Below are positions 18,418 to 26,465 of a DNA stretch of 64,000 bases, piece by piece; position 1 is the first letter of the stretch; each line of letters begins with the position of its first letter. The position numbers and the translations under genes were made by a program. Source of the DNA: Stappia sediminis. Its GTDB lineage: Bacteria; Pseudomonadota; Alphaproteobacteria; Rhizobiales; Stappiaceae. The DNA lies in NCBI RefSeq assembly GCF_009826895.1, contig NZ_WUMV01000007.1, positions 248,001 to 312,000 on the forward strand, in the 5' to 3' direction. The notes below the pieces were generated by a model that saw nothing but the letters and a program-made list of their open reading frames with translations, had not been told where the DNA came from and did no database searches.

Positions 18418-20568
18418 GTGCGGGATGAAACCTTGAGGATACGCCTTCACATAGGGGTAGCGGCGGCATTTACGCTTCTTACCGTCATCATGATCGGTGC
18501 GACGGTCGCCTATCTTTATTTCAATCATCGCAATCTCGCGCTGGAGACCGCCCGCGAGGACATGGTCGCCGCACGATCGGGCGCCATTGCAGATCTCATG
18601 AGCATCATCGTCCCCACGGGCGAGACGGTTGCCACAACCGCGAAGCTGGTAGCGACATTCCCGGAAGGGGTCCGCACCTTGGACGGTATGGGCATCCTCT
18701 ATAGCGAGATCAGAAATATCGAACACTTTTACGGCCTGCACATCGGCTTTGAAGAAAACGGAGCGTTCTATCAGGTCGTCAAACTGCCTCCCGAAGCAAA
18801 AACATTTGGCCCGGACGATTTCCCCATACCGGAGGGAAGCCGTATCGTCCTTCGCCGCATCGACGGACCGGCGGGGGAGATGGTTGAAAACTACATCTTC
18901 CAGTCCGAATGGGGCCGGATAACCGGCACCGTGCAGGGCAAAGCCGCCTACGACCCGCGGACGCGGCCATGGTACAAGGCAGCACAGAAGCGTGACGGCA
19001 TCCACGCCACGAATTTCTATCTCTTCGAAAGTACGGGCCGTCCCGGCGTTACTTTCGCCCATCGCATCCTTGGCAAGGACGGCAGGCTGATAGGGGTCGT
19101 GGGTGCCGACCTGACGCTGAACGGCCTGGTGCGAATCTTAAACGACATGCGCATCGGCGAGGAAGGGCAGGTGTTCCTGCTTGATCGCGACGACCGCCTG
19201 ATTGCCCACACCGGAACACGCCGGGAAGGCGAAGGGCTGAAGTTCGCCGGCATCGAAACCCGGCAGGAAATCGCGGTCGAAGACCCGCTCGTAGCCGAAG
19301 CGATCTCCGACTGGCTTGAAAACCGGAGGGAGTTCTTCGACTTCTCCCATGGCGAAGACGGGCGCGTCTTTATCGGATCGGCGGGGCCGATCCCGAAAGT
19401 CTTCGGCGTTTATCCAACGCTCGGGCTCGTCGTTCCGGAAGACGAATTCGTTGGTGCGATCAAGCAATCAACGCAAAGGGTGCTGCAGATGAGCGCGCTC
19501 ATTCTGGTAATCGCGATAGCGCTCACGGTTTTCGTCGCCCGGCTCCTGAGCAAGCAACTGCGGCGCGTTGCCGAGGAAGCCGGCCGCATCAGCAATTTCG
19601 AGCTGGAGGACGACTTCACCCTCAAATCGCACATTCAGGAAGTCAACGAGCTGAGTACGGCGGTCACAAACATGAAGACGGGCCTGCGCGGTTTCGGCGC
19701 CTATGTGCCGACCGACCTCGTTCGCGCGATCGTCTCAAGCGGCAAGGGCGTGTCGGTCGGCGGTACCGCCCGGGACCTGACGCTACTCTTTTCGGACATA
19801 GAGGGGTTCACGGCAAAGACCGAAAGCCTCGACCCGGAAATCCTGATGGGCGAGCTTTCCGCCTATTTCGCAATGATGGAAAAGGAGATTTCCGCGCATC
19901 ACGGCACGGTCGACAAATACATGGGCGACGCCATCATGGCGCTCTGGAACGCTCCGCACGAAGACCCTGAACATGCGGTCAACGGATGCCGCGCAATGCT
20001 TGCCTGCAAGGCCGCCGAACGAAAACTCAACGGCGACGGGGCCCACTCTCATCTGGTGCCGGTTCGAACCCGGTTCGGGCTGCATTCAGGCCCTGTCGTC
20101 ATTGGAAACGTCGGTTCGCTCAGCCGCATGCAATATACCGCGCTTGGCGCGACGGTGAACCTTGCCTCGAGGATCGAAGGGTTGAACAAGCGCTACGGAA
20201 CCGACGCACTGGTAACCCAACCGGTGGTCGAGCGCGTCGGCGAAGTCTTCGTTTTCCGCGAAGTCGATACTGTGTCGCCGGCCGGAACGACGCATCCGAT
20301 CAAGGTCTTCGAGTTGATCGGCGAAGGCCGTGGAGGAACCGCATTTCCCGTGAGCGAGGACCAGTATCGGGAGTTGGCGGAATGGAAGGCCTGTCACACG
20401 CTTTATCTGGAGCGTAGATGGCAGGAGGCGCTCGCGGCGTTCGAAGCCCATCTTGGCCAGGCCTCGACACCTGCTCTGGTGGAGGCATATATCTCGCGCT
20501 GCCGGGCCTTCATCGCCAATCCACCGCCGCCGGACTGGAACGGCGTGGTCGAATTCACCACCAAATAG
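18418..20568 (+). CDS. Sensory class III adenylate/guanylate cyclase with extracellular Cache domain
   Basis: A 716-residue receptor cyclase. Membrane span about 13-36, then an extracytoplasmic double-Cache sensor (about 40-345, including the family pattern DPRTRPWYKAA), second span about 356-376, HAMP-like linker, then a class III cyclase domain. The two metal-binding aspartates are visible: D460 in FSDIEGF and D504 in KYMGDAIMALW. A short helical tail follows. It should make cAMP (or cGMP) in response to a small external ligand. The GTG at 18418 is used because it gives a short N-terminus before the first span; no ATG lies close by. The neighbouring hydrolase and secreted protein may share its signal, but that is only proximity. 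Confidence 0.88.
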   Translation: MRDETLRIRLHIGVAAAFTLLTVIMIGATVAYLYFNHRNLALETAREDMVAARSGAIADLMSIIVPTGETVATTAKLVATFPEGVRTLDGMGILYSEIRNIEHFYGLHIGFEENGAFYQVVKLPPEAKTFGPDDFPIPEGSRIVLRRIDGPAGEMVENYIFQSEWGRITGTVQGKAAYDPRTRPWYKAAQKRDGIHATNFYLFESTGRPGVTFAHRILGKDGRLIGVVGADLTLNGLVRILNDMRIGEEGQVFLLDRDDRLIAHTGTRREGEGLKFAGIETRQEIAVEDPLVAEAISDWLENRREFFDFSHGEDGRVFIGSAGPIPKVFGVYPTLGLVVPEDEFVGAIKQSTQRVLQMSALILVIAIALTVFVARLLSKQLRRVAEEAGRISNFELEDDFTLKSHIQEVNELSTAVTNMKTGLRGFGAYVPTDLVRAIVSSGKGVSVGGTARDLTLLFSDIEGFTAKTESLDPEILMGELSAYFAMMEKEISAHHGTVDKYMGDAIMALWNAPHEDPEHAVNGCRAMLACKAAERKLNGDGAHSHLVPVRTRFGLHSGPVVIGNVGSLSRMQYTALGATVNLASRIEGLNKRYGTDALVTQPVVERVGEVFVFREVDTVSPAGTTHPIKVFELIGEGRGGTAFPVSEDQYRELAEWKACHTLYLERRWQEALAAFEAHLGQASTPALVEAYISRCRAFIANPPPPDWNGVVEFTTK

Positions 20569-20610
20569 CCCGCGCCGCCCACATTTTCGCAGAAGACAGG
20601 AACTGAGGGC

Positions 20611-20898
20611 TCATTCAATCTTTTCGATTTCAGCCGCCATATCAGGAACAAGCTTGACCCGATACGTTGCATCCTCGCACTCCAGATCCCAAACCTCTTC
20701 ATCGGGCTTTGAAAGATTTTCCTCCTTCGTGGCGCTTTGAGGTTCGTCGCAGGTGTGCCCCTGGTCGCGAACCTGAGCCGCAAGCAGGTTCTTCACGTCT
20801 TCCACATCGCTCGTCTGCGCGTTTGCGACCAGCCCACCGAAGCTGGAAAAGAGTCCGAAAACTGCCGTCGACAGAAGGAAAATCGATATCCGGCTCAT
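20611..20898 (-). CDS. Small secreted protein of unknown function
   Basis: A 95-residue protein I do not recognise. Residues 1-28 are a signal peptide (MSRISIFLLSTAVFGLFSS... ending VANAQ). The mature part is acidic, with two cysteines (HTCDEP and DLECED) that could form a disulfide, and a pattern resembling small PepSY-like or ligand-binding periplasmic proteins: W-x-L-x-C-E-x-A-x-Y-x-V-K. ATG 20898 is chosen because GGGAGTGAG precedes it. It converges on the cyclase gene, 42 bases apart. Confidence 0.7.
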   Translation of the reverse strand: MSRISIFLLSTAVFGLFSSFGGLVANAQTSDVEDVKNLLAAQVRDQGHTCDEPQSATKEENLSKPDEEVWDLECEDATYRVKLVPDMAAEIEKIE

Positions 20899-21130
20899 AA
20901 ACTCACTCCCGATCAGATAGCATCTTTCCGTAAGGTTATCATAAAGCGGCAAGTTCACATCGAAACCACTACGCTTCACCGACCGCCATCTGATGGCATG
21001 ATCGGGAAGCCTTGTTGGGCCATATTGATTCTGAAGCGATTTGCGATCATGAAAACAACTCTGTTTTTATGGAAAGCGGTCTTCGCGAACCGCGCCAAAG
21101 CGCATTGAACTCGATCGGGGCAAGCTTCGA
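20899..21130. other. Divergent intergenic region, small secreted protein / AroE-like gene
   Basis: A 232-base gap between divergent genes, so it must hold two promoters. It is AT-richer than the coding sequence. I found no clear -35/-10 pair, dyad or small gene. Confidence 0.4.
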
Positions 21131-21973
21131 ATGACGCAATCGATTTCCGGGCACACCAGGCTCATCGCCCATCTCGGCGTTCCGACCGAGAGCTTCAAGG
21201 CCCCGATGATCTACAACCCCTATTTCGAGGAAAAGGGCATCGACGTCGTCGTGATGCCAATGGGCTGCGAAGCGGAAGACTTTCCGCAATTTCTGCGCCT
21301 CCTCTTCCGTTTGCGCAACGTAGCGGGCGCCCTCGTCACCATGCCTCACAAGGTATCGACCGTGGCACTGCTCGATGAAGCAAGCACCGCGGTCAAGGTC
21401 TGTGGCGCGTGCAATGCGGTCAGGCGGGACGAAGAAGGCCGGTTGATCGGCGACATGTTCGACGGTGAGGGTTTCGTGCGCGGCCTCCAGCGCAAGGGAC
21501 GCATAATCGATGGCGCATCGGCGATCGTCTTCGGCTCCGGTGGAGTCGGTTCCGCGATAGCCGCCTCGCTCGCGAATGCGGGTGCTGCGCGGCTCGCGCT
21601 GTTCGATACCCGCCCTGATTCAGCGGAAAAACTGGCGGCCAGCCTCAAGGCGCACTATCCGGCGATCGAGATCGAAACCGGAAGCGACGATCCCGCGGGC
21701 TTCGATATCGTGGTCAACGCAACGCCGATCGGCATGAACCCGGCCGATCCGCTGCCGATGGATGTCGGCCGGATCGCGCCTGAAGCCTTCGTCGGCGAAG
21801 TGGTGATGAAACAGGAAGAAACCCCGTTTCTCGCCGCCGCCCGCGCGAAGGGCTGCAAGACGCAGGTGGGAACGGATATGCTCTTTGAGCAGATACCTGC
21901 CTATCTCGAATTCTTCGGCCTGCCCTCGACGACGCCCGAAGAACTCCGGCGCCTTTCGCGCATCCGTTACTGA
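21131..21973 (+). CDS. Shikimate/quinate dehydrogenase-like oxidoreductase (AroE family, divergent)
   Basis: A 280-residue AroE-fold protein. The catalytic lysine is present as K74 in TMPHK and the catalytic aspartate as D111 in GDMFDGEGF. The NAD(P)-binding loop is GSGGVGSA, followed by LFDTRPDSA, whose acidic residue suggests NAD preference. The substrate-binding N-terminus, normally the GNPI-x-HS-x-SP motif, reads HTRLIAHLGVPTESFKAP, and the usual NTD motif reads MFD. It is therefore probably not housekeeping AroE. Its place beside sugar-acid enzymes suggests a hydroxy-acid substrate; a shikimate/quinate role stays possible. Confidence 0.8.
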   Translation: MTQSISGHTRLIAHLGVPTESFKAPMIYNPYFEEKGIDVVVMPMGCEAEDFPQFLRLLFRLRNVAGALVTMPHKVSTVALLDEASTAVKVCGACNAVRRDEEGRLIGDMFDGEGFVRGLQRKGRIIDGASAIVFGSGGVGSAIAASLANAGAARLALFDTRPDSAEKLAASLKAHYPAIEIETGSDDPAGFDIVVNATPIGMNPADPLPMDVGRIAPEAFVGEVVMKQEETPFLAAARAKGCKTQVGTDMLFEQIPAYLEFFGLPSTTPEELRRLSRIRY

Positions 21974-22018
21974 CTGAAAATACAATTCCTTCAAAGTGCG
22001 GCGGACGTTGACGCAACG

Positions 22019-23059
22019 TCAGGCAAAGGCCAGATGAACCTTGACGGATCGCGTGCGGTCGCCCGCTGCGTCAAAGGCTTCGAGCGCTCGTTCAAGCGGA
22101 TAAGTTGCGGTGATGATCGGCTTGACGTCGATAGCCCCGGTATCGATCAGCTGCACCGCTTCGCCAAATTCGGAGTGGAAGCGGTGCGTGCCCTTGAATT
22201 CGATCTCCTTGCCGACCAGAACGTTGATCGGAACCGGGAGGTCGCCGGTCACGCCGACCTGGACGATGATCCCTTGCGGGCGCACAGAAGCGATGGCCGT
22301 GCGCAGCGCCGCAGGTGCTGCCGAACATTCGAACACCACATCGAAATAGCCCTTGTCGGCGGCATAGGCTTCCATGACATCCGCGCTGGTCGATACGTTG
22401 ACGGTCCGCGTCGCGCCCATTTCGGTAGCGACCGCCAATGCCGCGCCCTGCAAATCGGTGACGACGATTTCCGTGGCACCGCGCTGGCGTGCGACCGCAG
22501 CGCAAAGAGCCCCGATCGGCCCTGCACCGGTCACCAGAACGCGCTTGCCCTGCAATTCGCCTGCGCGGTTCGCCGCATGGACACAGACGCTAAGCGGCTC
22601 CGAACAGGCAGCCTCGGCGATCGACGTTCCCTCGCCTATCGGCTCGCACTGGAACGCCTGCGCCACAATGCGGTCGCGAAACGCTCCCTGCTCGTGCGGG
22701 AAACGAAGCGCTGATCCGTAAAACCTCATCTCCAGGCAATGGTTGAACATGCCCTCCCGACAATATTTGCAATGCCCGCATGGTCGGCTCGGGTTGAGCG
22801 CCACCCGGTCGCCGGCCTTGACGGCCGTCACGCCGGGCCCAACGGCTTCGACCGTGCCGGCGATCTCGTGGCCAAGGATGATAGGTTCCTTCACCCTGAT
22901 CGGCCCGAAGCCGCCCTCGTGATAATAGTGCAGATCGGACCCGCAAATTCCGCCTGCCCCGATGGCGACCAGTACCTCGCCTTCTCCCGGCGTACCGACA
23001 GTATCGGTCTCTATGCGGATGTCGTGTTCGCCGTAGAGGCGGCATACCCGTGTCTGCAT
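22019..23059 (-). CDS. Zinc-dependent L-idonate 5-dehydrogenase-like alcohol dehydrogenase
   Basis: A 346-residue medium-chain dehydrogenase. Catalytic zinc motifs GICGSDLHYY and GHEIAG and the structural four-cysteine lobe CGHCKYCREGMFNHC are intact. The Rossmann motif is GAGPIGAL. The pattern HYYHEGGFGPIRVKEPIILGHE resembles L-idonate 5-dehydrogenase, which interconverts L-idonate and 5-ketogluconate; sorbitol or threonine dehydrogenase-like activity is the alternative. It starts 10 bases after the TRAP large-permease stop, so it is the last gene of gntR-dctPQM-idnD. The sugar-acid context with uxuA supports the idonate assignment. Confidence 0.82.
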   Translation of the reverse strand: MQTRVCRLYGEHDIRIETDTVGTPGEGEVLVAIGAGGICGSDLHYYHEGGFGPIRVKEPIILGHEIAGTVEAVGPGVTAVKAGDRVALNPSRPCGHCKYCREGMFNHCLEMRFYGSALRFPHEQGAFRDRIVAQAFQCEPIGEGTSIAEAACSEPLSVCVHAANRAGELQGKRVLVTGAGPIGALCAAVARQRGATEIVVTDLQGAALAVATEMGATRTVNVSTSADVMEAYAADKGYFDVVFECSAAPAALRTAIASVRPQGIIVQVGVTGDLPVPINVLVGKEIEFKGTHRFHSEFGEAVQLIDTGAIDVKPIITATYPLERALEAFDAAGDRTRSVKVHLAFA

Positions 23060-23069
23060 GACCTTGTTC

Positions 23070-24347
23070 CTAATCGAGGAGCACCGAGGGGAGCCAGGTT
23101 GCGATTGCCGGCACGTAGGATACCAGCAGCAAGACGAGGATATTGGTCAAAAGGAACGGTGCGATTGCCCTGACGACCGGCGTAAGCGGCAATTTGGCGA
23201 TATTCGCGCAGACGAACAGGCAGACGCCGACCGGCGGCGTGGTCAGCCCGATCATGAGGTTCAACACCGCGAAGGTCGCAAAATGCAGCGGATCCACCCC
23301 GACCCCTTGCGCCAGCGTCAGAAGGGGCACGAAAAGGATGATCAAGGCGGCGATCGTCTCCATGAACATGCCGATGAACAGAAGCAGGACGTTGATCAGC
23401 AGGATGACGACATACTTGTTTTCGGTAACGGACAGCACGCCCGCCGCGATCGCCTGCGGAATTCGCTCGGAGACGAGGATCCAGCCGAACACGTTCGCGA
23501 AGCCGACGAGCGCCAGGATCGCCGCGGATGAGATCGCGCTGTCGATGACGATCTTCGGCACGGCCCTGAGCGGCAGCTCCCGATAAACGAAACTGCCGAC
23601 GACAAAGGCGTAAACGCTGGCGACCACGGCGGTTTCGGTCGGCGTGGCAAGACCGCTCAGCAGGCCGCCGATGATGAGCGCGGTCATGGCGATCGCCCAG
23701 AATGCGCCAAGGAAGGAGCGGGCCAACTCGCCCAGACCCTGCCAGGCCTGTCGCGGAAAGCCCTTGCGCACGGCAATGATGTAGGTGGTGACCATCATCG
23801 CCAGGCCCATCAAAATGCCGGGTGCCGCACCCGCCAAAAACATCTTGCCCACGGAAATTCCGGACAGCGCACCGACAATGATCATCGGTACCGATGGCGG
23901 GATGATCGGCCCGACCGTCGAGGACGCCGCGGTGACCGCCGCCGAGAAATCGGCCGGGTATCCCGCCCGCCTCATGCCCGGGATCATCATGCCGCCGATT
24001 GATGCGGCATCGGCGACCGCCGTGCCGGAAATGCCGCCGAACAACATCGAACCGGCCACATTCGTCAAGCCGAGTCCGCCGCGCGCCCAGCCGACCATTG
24101 CATTCGCGAACCGTATGATGCGCTCGGTAATTCCGCCGTTGTTCATCAGGTTGCCGGCGAGAATGAAGCCCGGAATGCAAAGCAGCACGAATACGTCCAT
24201 GCCGGCATACATTTTCTGCGGAAGGACGACGAACGGAATGTCGGCGGCAAAGAGATAGGCCATCGAAGCCAGTCCGAGCGTCACCGCGACCGGGATACCG
24301 AGCGTCAAGCCGCCGACGAAGACGGCGATCAGGATGGCAAGATTCAT
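23070..24347 (-). CDS. TRAP transporter large permease (DctM family), locus 2
   Basis: A 425-residue membrane protein of the DctM type with about twelve spans: IPGFILAGNLMNNGG, SGTAVADAASIGG, VGPIIPPSVPM and LTTPPVGVCLFV. It overlaps the small-subunit gene by 4 bases (ATGA), giving translational coupling. The downstream idonate-dehydrogenase-like gene and the divergent uxuA point to an aldonate or hexuronate as substrate. Confidence 0.93.
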   Translation of the reverse strand: MNLAILIAVFVGGLTLGIPVAVTLGLASMAYLFAADIPFVVLPQKMYAGMDVFVLLCIPGFILAGNLMNNGGITERIIRFANAMVGWARGGLGLTNVAGSMLFGGISGTAVADAASIGGMMIPGMRRAGYPADFSAAVTAASSTVGPIIPPSVPMIIVGALSGISVGKMFLAGAAPGILMGLAMMVTTYIIAVRKGFPRQAWQGLGELARSFLGAFWAIAMTALIIGGLLSGLATPTETAVVASVYAFVVGSFVYRELPLRAVPKIVIDSAISSAAILALVGFANVFGWILVSERIPQAIAAGVLSVTENKYVVILLINVLLLFIGMFMETIAALIILFVPLLTLAQGVGVDPLHFATFAVLNLMIGLTTPPVGVCLFVCANIAKLPLTPVVRAIAPFLLTNILVLLLVSYVPAIATWLPSVLLD

Positions 24348-24850
24348 AGTGGCGGCTCATCCAAACGATTTTCGGGAAGCCCGTCGGACTGGCCAAGCAT
24401 CATCAAAACGGCACGCGCCGCAGAGAAAATCATCAGCGACAGGATCAGCACAAGAACGCTGACATGGATGTAATCCATGCGCCAGCCCAGTGCAGGCGAT
24501 GTCTGCAAGGCACCAATCGACGTGTATTTCCAGGCGGGACCGATCAACAGCGCGCACATCGCCGCGGTCACGACCGCACCGATGAGGCGCATGCGCCATG
24601 GCCATCGGCCAGGAGCGGATTCGCTGACGATATCGACATTGACAAGATCGCCGCTGCGAAACGAAAGGCCCGCCCCGAAGGCGGCCAGAAAAAGAAGCGC
24701 AAACCGCGTCAGTTCCTCGGTCCACACCGGCGAATTCGAAAAGACGGACCGTCCGAGAACCTGGATCAGAACCGCGCCGATCAGCACGCAAAACGCCAGA
24801 CCGATGGCGGCGCGGCTAATCCGGACGATGATTTCGAGCAAATGGTTCAT
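24344..24850 (-). CDS. TRAP transporter small permease (DctQ family), locus 2
   Basis: A 168-residue, four-span DctQ-type protein starting MNHLLEIIVRISRAAIG, with the family pattern VWTEELTRFALLFLAAFGAGLSFRSGDLVNVD in spans two and three (given as a motif region, residues about 41-72). It joins the large permease in the inner membrane. A 12-bp perfect stem-loop lies between it and the upstream binding-protein gene. Confidence 0.9.
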   Translation of the reverse strand: MNHLLEIIVRISRAAIGLAFCVLIGAVLIQVLGRSVFSNSPVWTEELTRFALLFLAAFGAGLSFRSGDLVNVDIVSESAPGRWPWRMRLIGAVVTAAMCALLIGPAWKYTSIGALQTSPALGWRMDYIHVSVLVLILSLMIFSAARAVLMMLGQSDGLPENRLDEPPL

Positions 24851-24874
24851 GATTGTGAGCGGCCCTGGTTCATC

Positions 24875-24901
24875 AGGGCGCCGGTTCGACCGGCGCCCTG
24901 C
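24875..24901 (-). other. Intercistronic stem-loop, TRAP locus 2
   Basis: Perfect 12-base arms CAGGGCGCCGGT and ACCGGCGCCCTG around a 3-base loop, 13 bases after the binding-protein stop (minus strand). No T-run follows. Same position as the stem-loops of the other binder-permease junctions. Confidence 0.75.
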
Positions 24902-24914
24902 TCAGCAATCGCGA

Positions 24915-25892
24915 TCAGTTGGAGAAAAGCTCTTCGACGATCGGCTTGATCTCGTCGTTCACATTGGCAAGCACGGCGTCCTTGGCTTTTGCCTGGAAGG
25001 CCGGGCCATCGACCTCGACGAAGGTCATGCCGTGTTCCTCCAGGTATTTGCGGTCGTCCTCGAGCGAGGCGTTGAAAAGTTCGCGCTCATAGGCCTGCGC
25101 GGTCGCCGCGGCTTCCATCACGGCCGCCTGGTCATCCTCGGACAATTTGTTCCAGGTGGACTCGGCAATCGTCAGATAGATCCAGGAGCGAACGTGTTCG
25201 GTCATGTTCACGTGGCTCTGCACCTCGTTGAAATTGGCCGAGCGGATAAGCGCGAGCGGGTTTTCCTGAGCCTCGATCGTCCCGTTCTGGAGAGAGGTGA
25301 ACACCTCCGAGAACGCCATCGGTCCGGGATTGGCGCCGAGCGCCTTCCAGACATCGACAAACAGCGGCACGTTCGGGACGCGCATCTTCAGCCCTTTCAG
25401 ATCGTCGGGCGATGCGATCGGCCTGTTGGAGGTCAGGTCTCGCGGCCCGCGGGCAAAATACGCAATCGGCCGGATTTGTACCTTCTCGATGATTTGCTGC
25501 TTGATCTTGTCGCCGATTTCACCGGTGGCGACCTCGTCCATATGCTCGATGGACTTGTAGGCATAGGGCACGGCCAGAAGCGCGGCCATCGGCGCCCAGT
25601 TCTGCAGGCTCTCACCGGTGATCGTCATGTCGACCGTACCGAGCTGCATGCCGTTGATGAGATCGATCTCCTTGCCCAGCGACTCGTTGGGATAGACTTC
25701 AACCTCGATCCGGCCATCGGTCAGGCGGCTCAACTCCTCGCCGAATTTCACCGAAGCCAGGTGCCACGGATTCTGTTCATTGGCGAGATGGCCAAGCTTC
25801 AGCGTCATGTCGGCGGCGAGCGCCGAAGTGGTAATCAGGCCCGCGGCGAGCGTCGCAATGACGGTATTTCCTATTTTCGAAAGTGTATGCAT
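24915..25892 (-). CDS. TRAP transporter periplasmic solute-binding protein (DctP family), locus 2
   Basis: A 325-residue binder with signal peptide about 1-27 (ending TSALA-A). ATG 25892 is preceded by GGAAGGAGG. It shows the DctP pattern: NESLGKEIDLINGMQLG, the arginine segment LKGLKMRVPNVPLF and NPGPMAFSEVFTSLQNGTIEAQENPL. The TIEAQENPL region resembles sugar-acid binders of the UxuA-linked type, which agrees with the neighbouring genes. gntR ends 31 bases upstream. Confidence 0.93.
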   Translation of the reverse strand: MHTLSKIGNTVIATLAAGLITTSALAADMTLKLGHLANEQNPWHLASVKFGEELSRLTDGRIEVEVYPNESLGKEIDLINGMQLGTVDMTITGESLQNWAPMAALLAVPYAYKSIEHMDEVATGEIGDKIKQQIIEKVQIRPIAYFARGPRDLTSNRPIASPDDLKGLKMRVPNVPLFVDVWKALGANPGPMAFSEVFTSLQNGTIEAQENPLALIRSANFNEVQSHVNMTEHVRSWIYLTIAESTWNKLSEDDQAAVMEAAATAQAYERELFNASLEDDRKYLEEHGMTFVEVDGPAFQAKAKDAVLANVNDEIKPIVEELFSN

Positions 25893-25923
25893 CGTCTCCT
25901 CCTTCCGTTTGCAGGCTTGTGGT

Positions 25924-26334
25924 TTAACTGCCTGCGTTTTCAAATAGTTCCGGCCTGCAATCGGCGTTGGGGGCATGCCGTTCCACCGGTTTAATTATTG
26001 AAGACCGTAGCATGGACAGGCGGTCAAGAAACGCGTGCAAACGATCATCGAGTTCCAAAAACCGCGCGTCCTTGACAACGGAAACGGCGATCTCTCGCAC
26101 GAAGGTGCCGCGCTGCGGGCGAGCTTCCAGAAGGCCTTCTTCGGCAAGCTTGATGCAGGCTTCGCGCACTGGCCGGCGGCTGGCGCCACATCCGGCCGCG
26201 ATTTCGGATCCGGAAATACGCGCGCCCGGCCGAAGTTCATTGGCGACAGCACGTGCGCTAAGCAAGCGATGGATCCGGGGAGCGGAAGCCCCGCCCACGT
26301 CCGGTATCGCCTGCGATCTGCATTGAAGCGTCAT
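25924..26334 (-). CDS. GntR family regulator with eroded FCD domain
   Basis: A 136-residue protein. Residues about 12-77 are a good GntR winged helix (SEIAAGCGASRRPVREACIKLAEEGL, VRPQRGT-like ARPQRGTFVREI). The FCD ligand domain, about 130 residues in the paralogue at 9874-10569, is reduced to about 60. VKDARF, LELDDRLHAFL, DRLSMLRS and PELFENAGS align in order with parts of the full protein, and the segments between are missing. Two of the metal-ligand histidines (in QHEAI and MRMHL of the paralogue) are gone. The frame remains open to a stop at the same alignment position, so this looks like several in-frame deletions. It probably still binds DNA and may be ligand-blind. A decaying gene is the alternative. 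Confidence 0.75.
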   Translation of the reverse strand: MTLQCRSQAIPDVGGASAPRIHRLLSARAVANELRPGARISGSEIAAGCGASRRPVREACIKLAEEGLLEARPQRGTFVREIAVSVVKDARFLELDDRLHAFLDRLSMLRSSIIKPVERHAPNADCRPELFENAGS

Positions 26335-26356
26335 GGCACACGCATCCTCCCTTCGC

Positions 26357-26390
26357 GTTTGGCTAAACCATACTTCCATTCTAGTCAACA
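26357..26390. promoter_or_regulatory. Shared GntR-type operator/promoter, sugar-acid locus
   Basis: Bases 26369-26390 match 10602-10623 of TRAP locus 1 at 19 of 22 positions. A minus-strand -35 TTGACT lies at 26383-26388. The adjacent dyad GTTTGGCTAAAC (26357-26368) replaces TATGTT-TAGC-AACATA of locus 1. It sits between divergent gntR and uxuA and could control both. Confidence 0.65.
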
Positions 26391-26465
26391 ACCAAAATTG
26401 CTGCTATGAAAGCTTGTCTGTCCGCGCAGCCGTTGATACGGGATTGCGCGCATCGGGAGGCGATC

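Noticed and set aside
26341-26465. Upstream ATG codons for uxuA (26406) and gntR (26391)
   Set aside because: Neither has a ribosome site, and both would run through the operator block; the internal starts at 26466 and 26334 fit the families.
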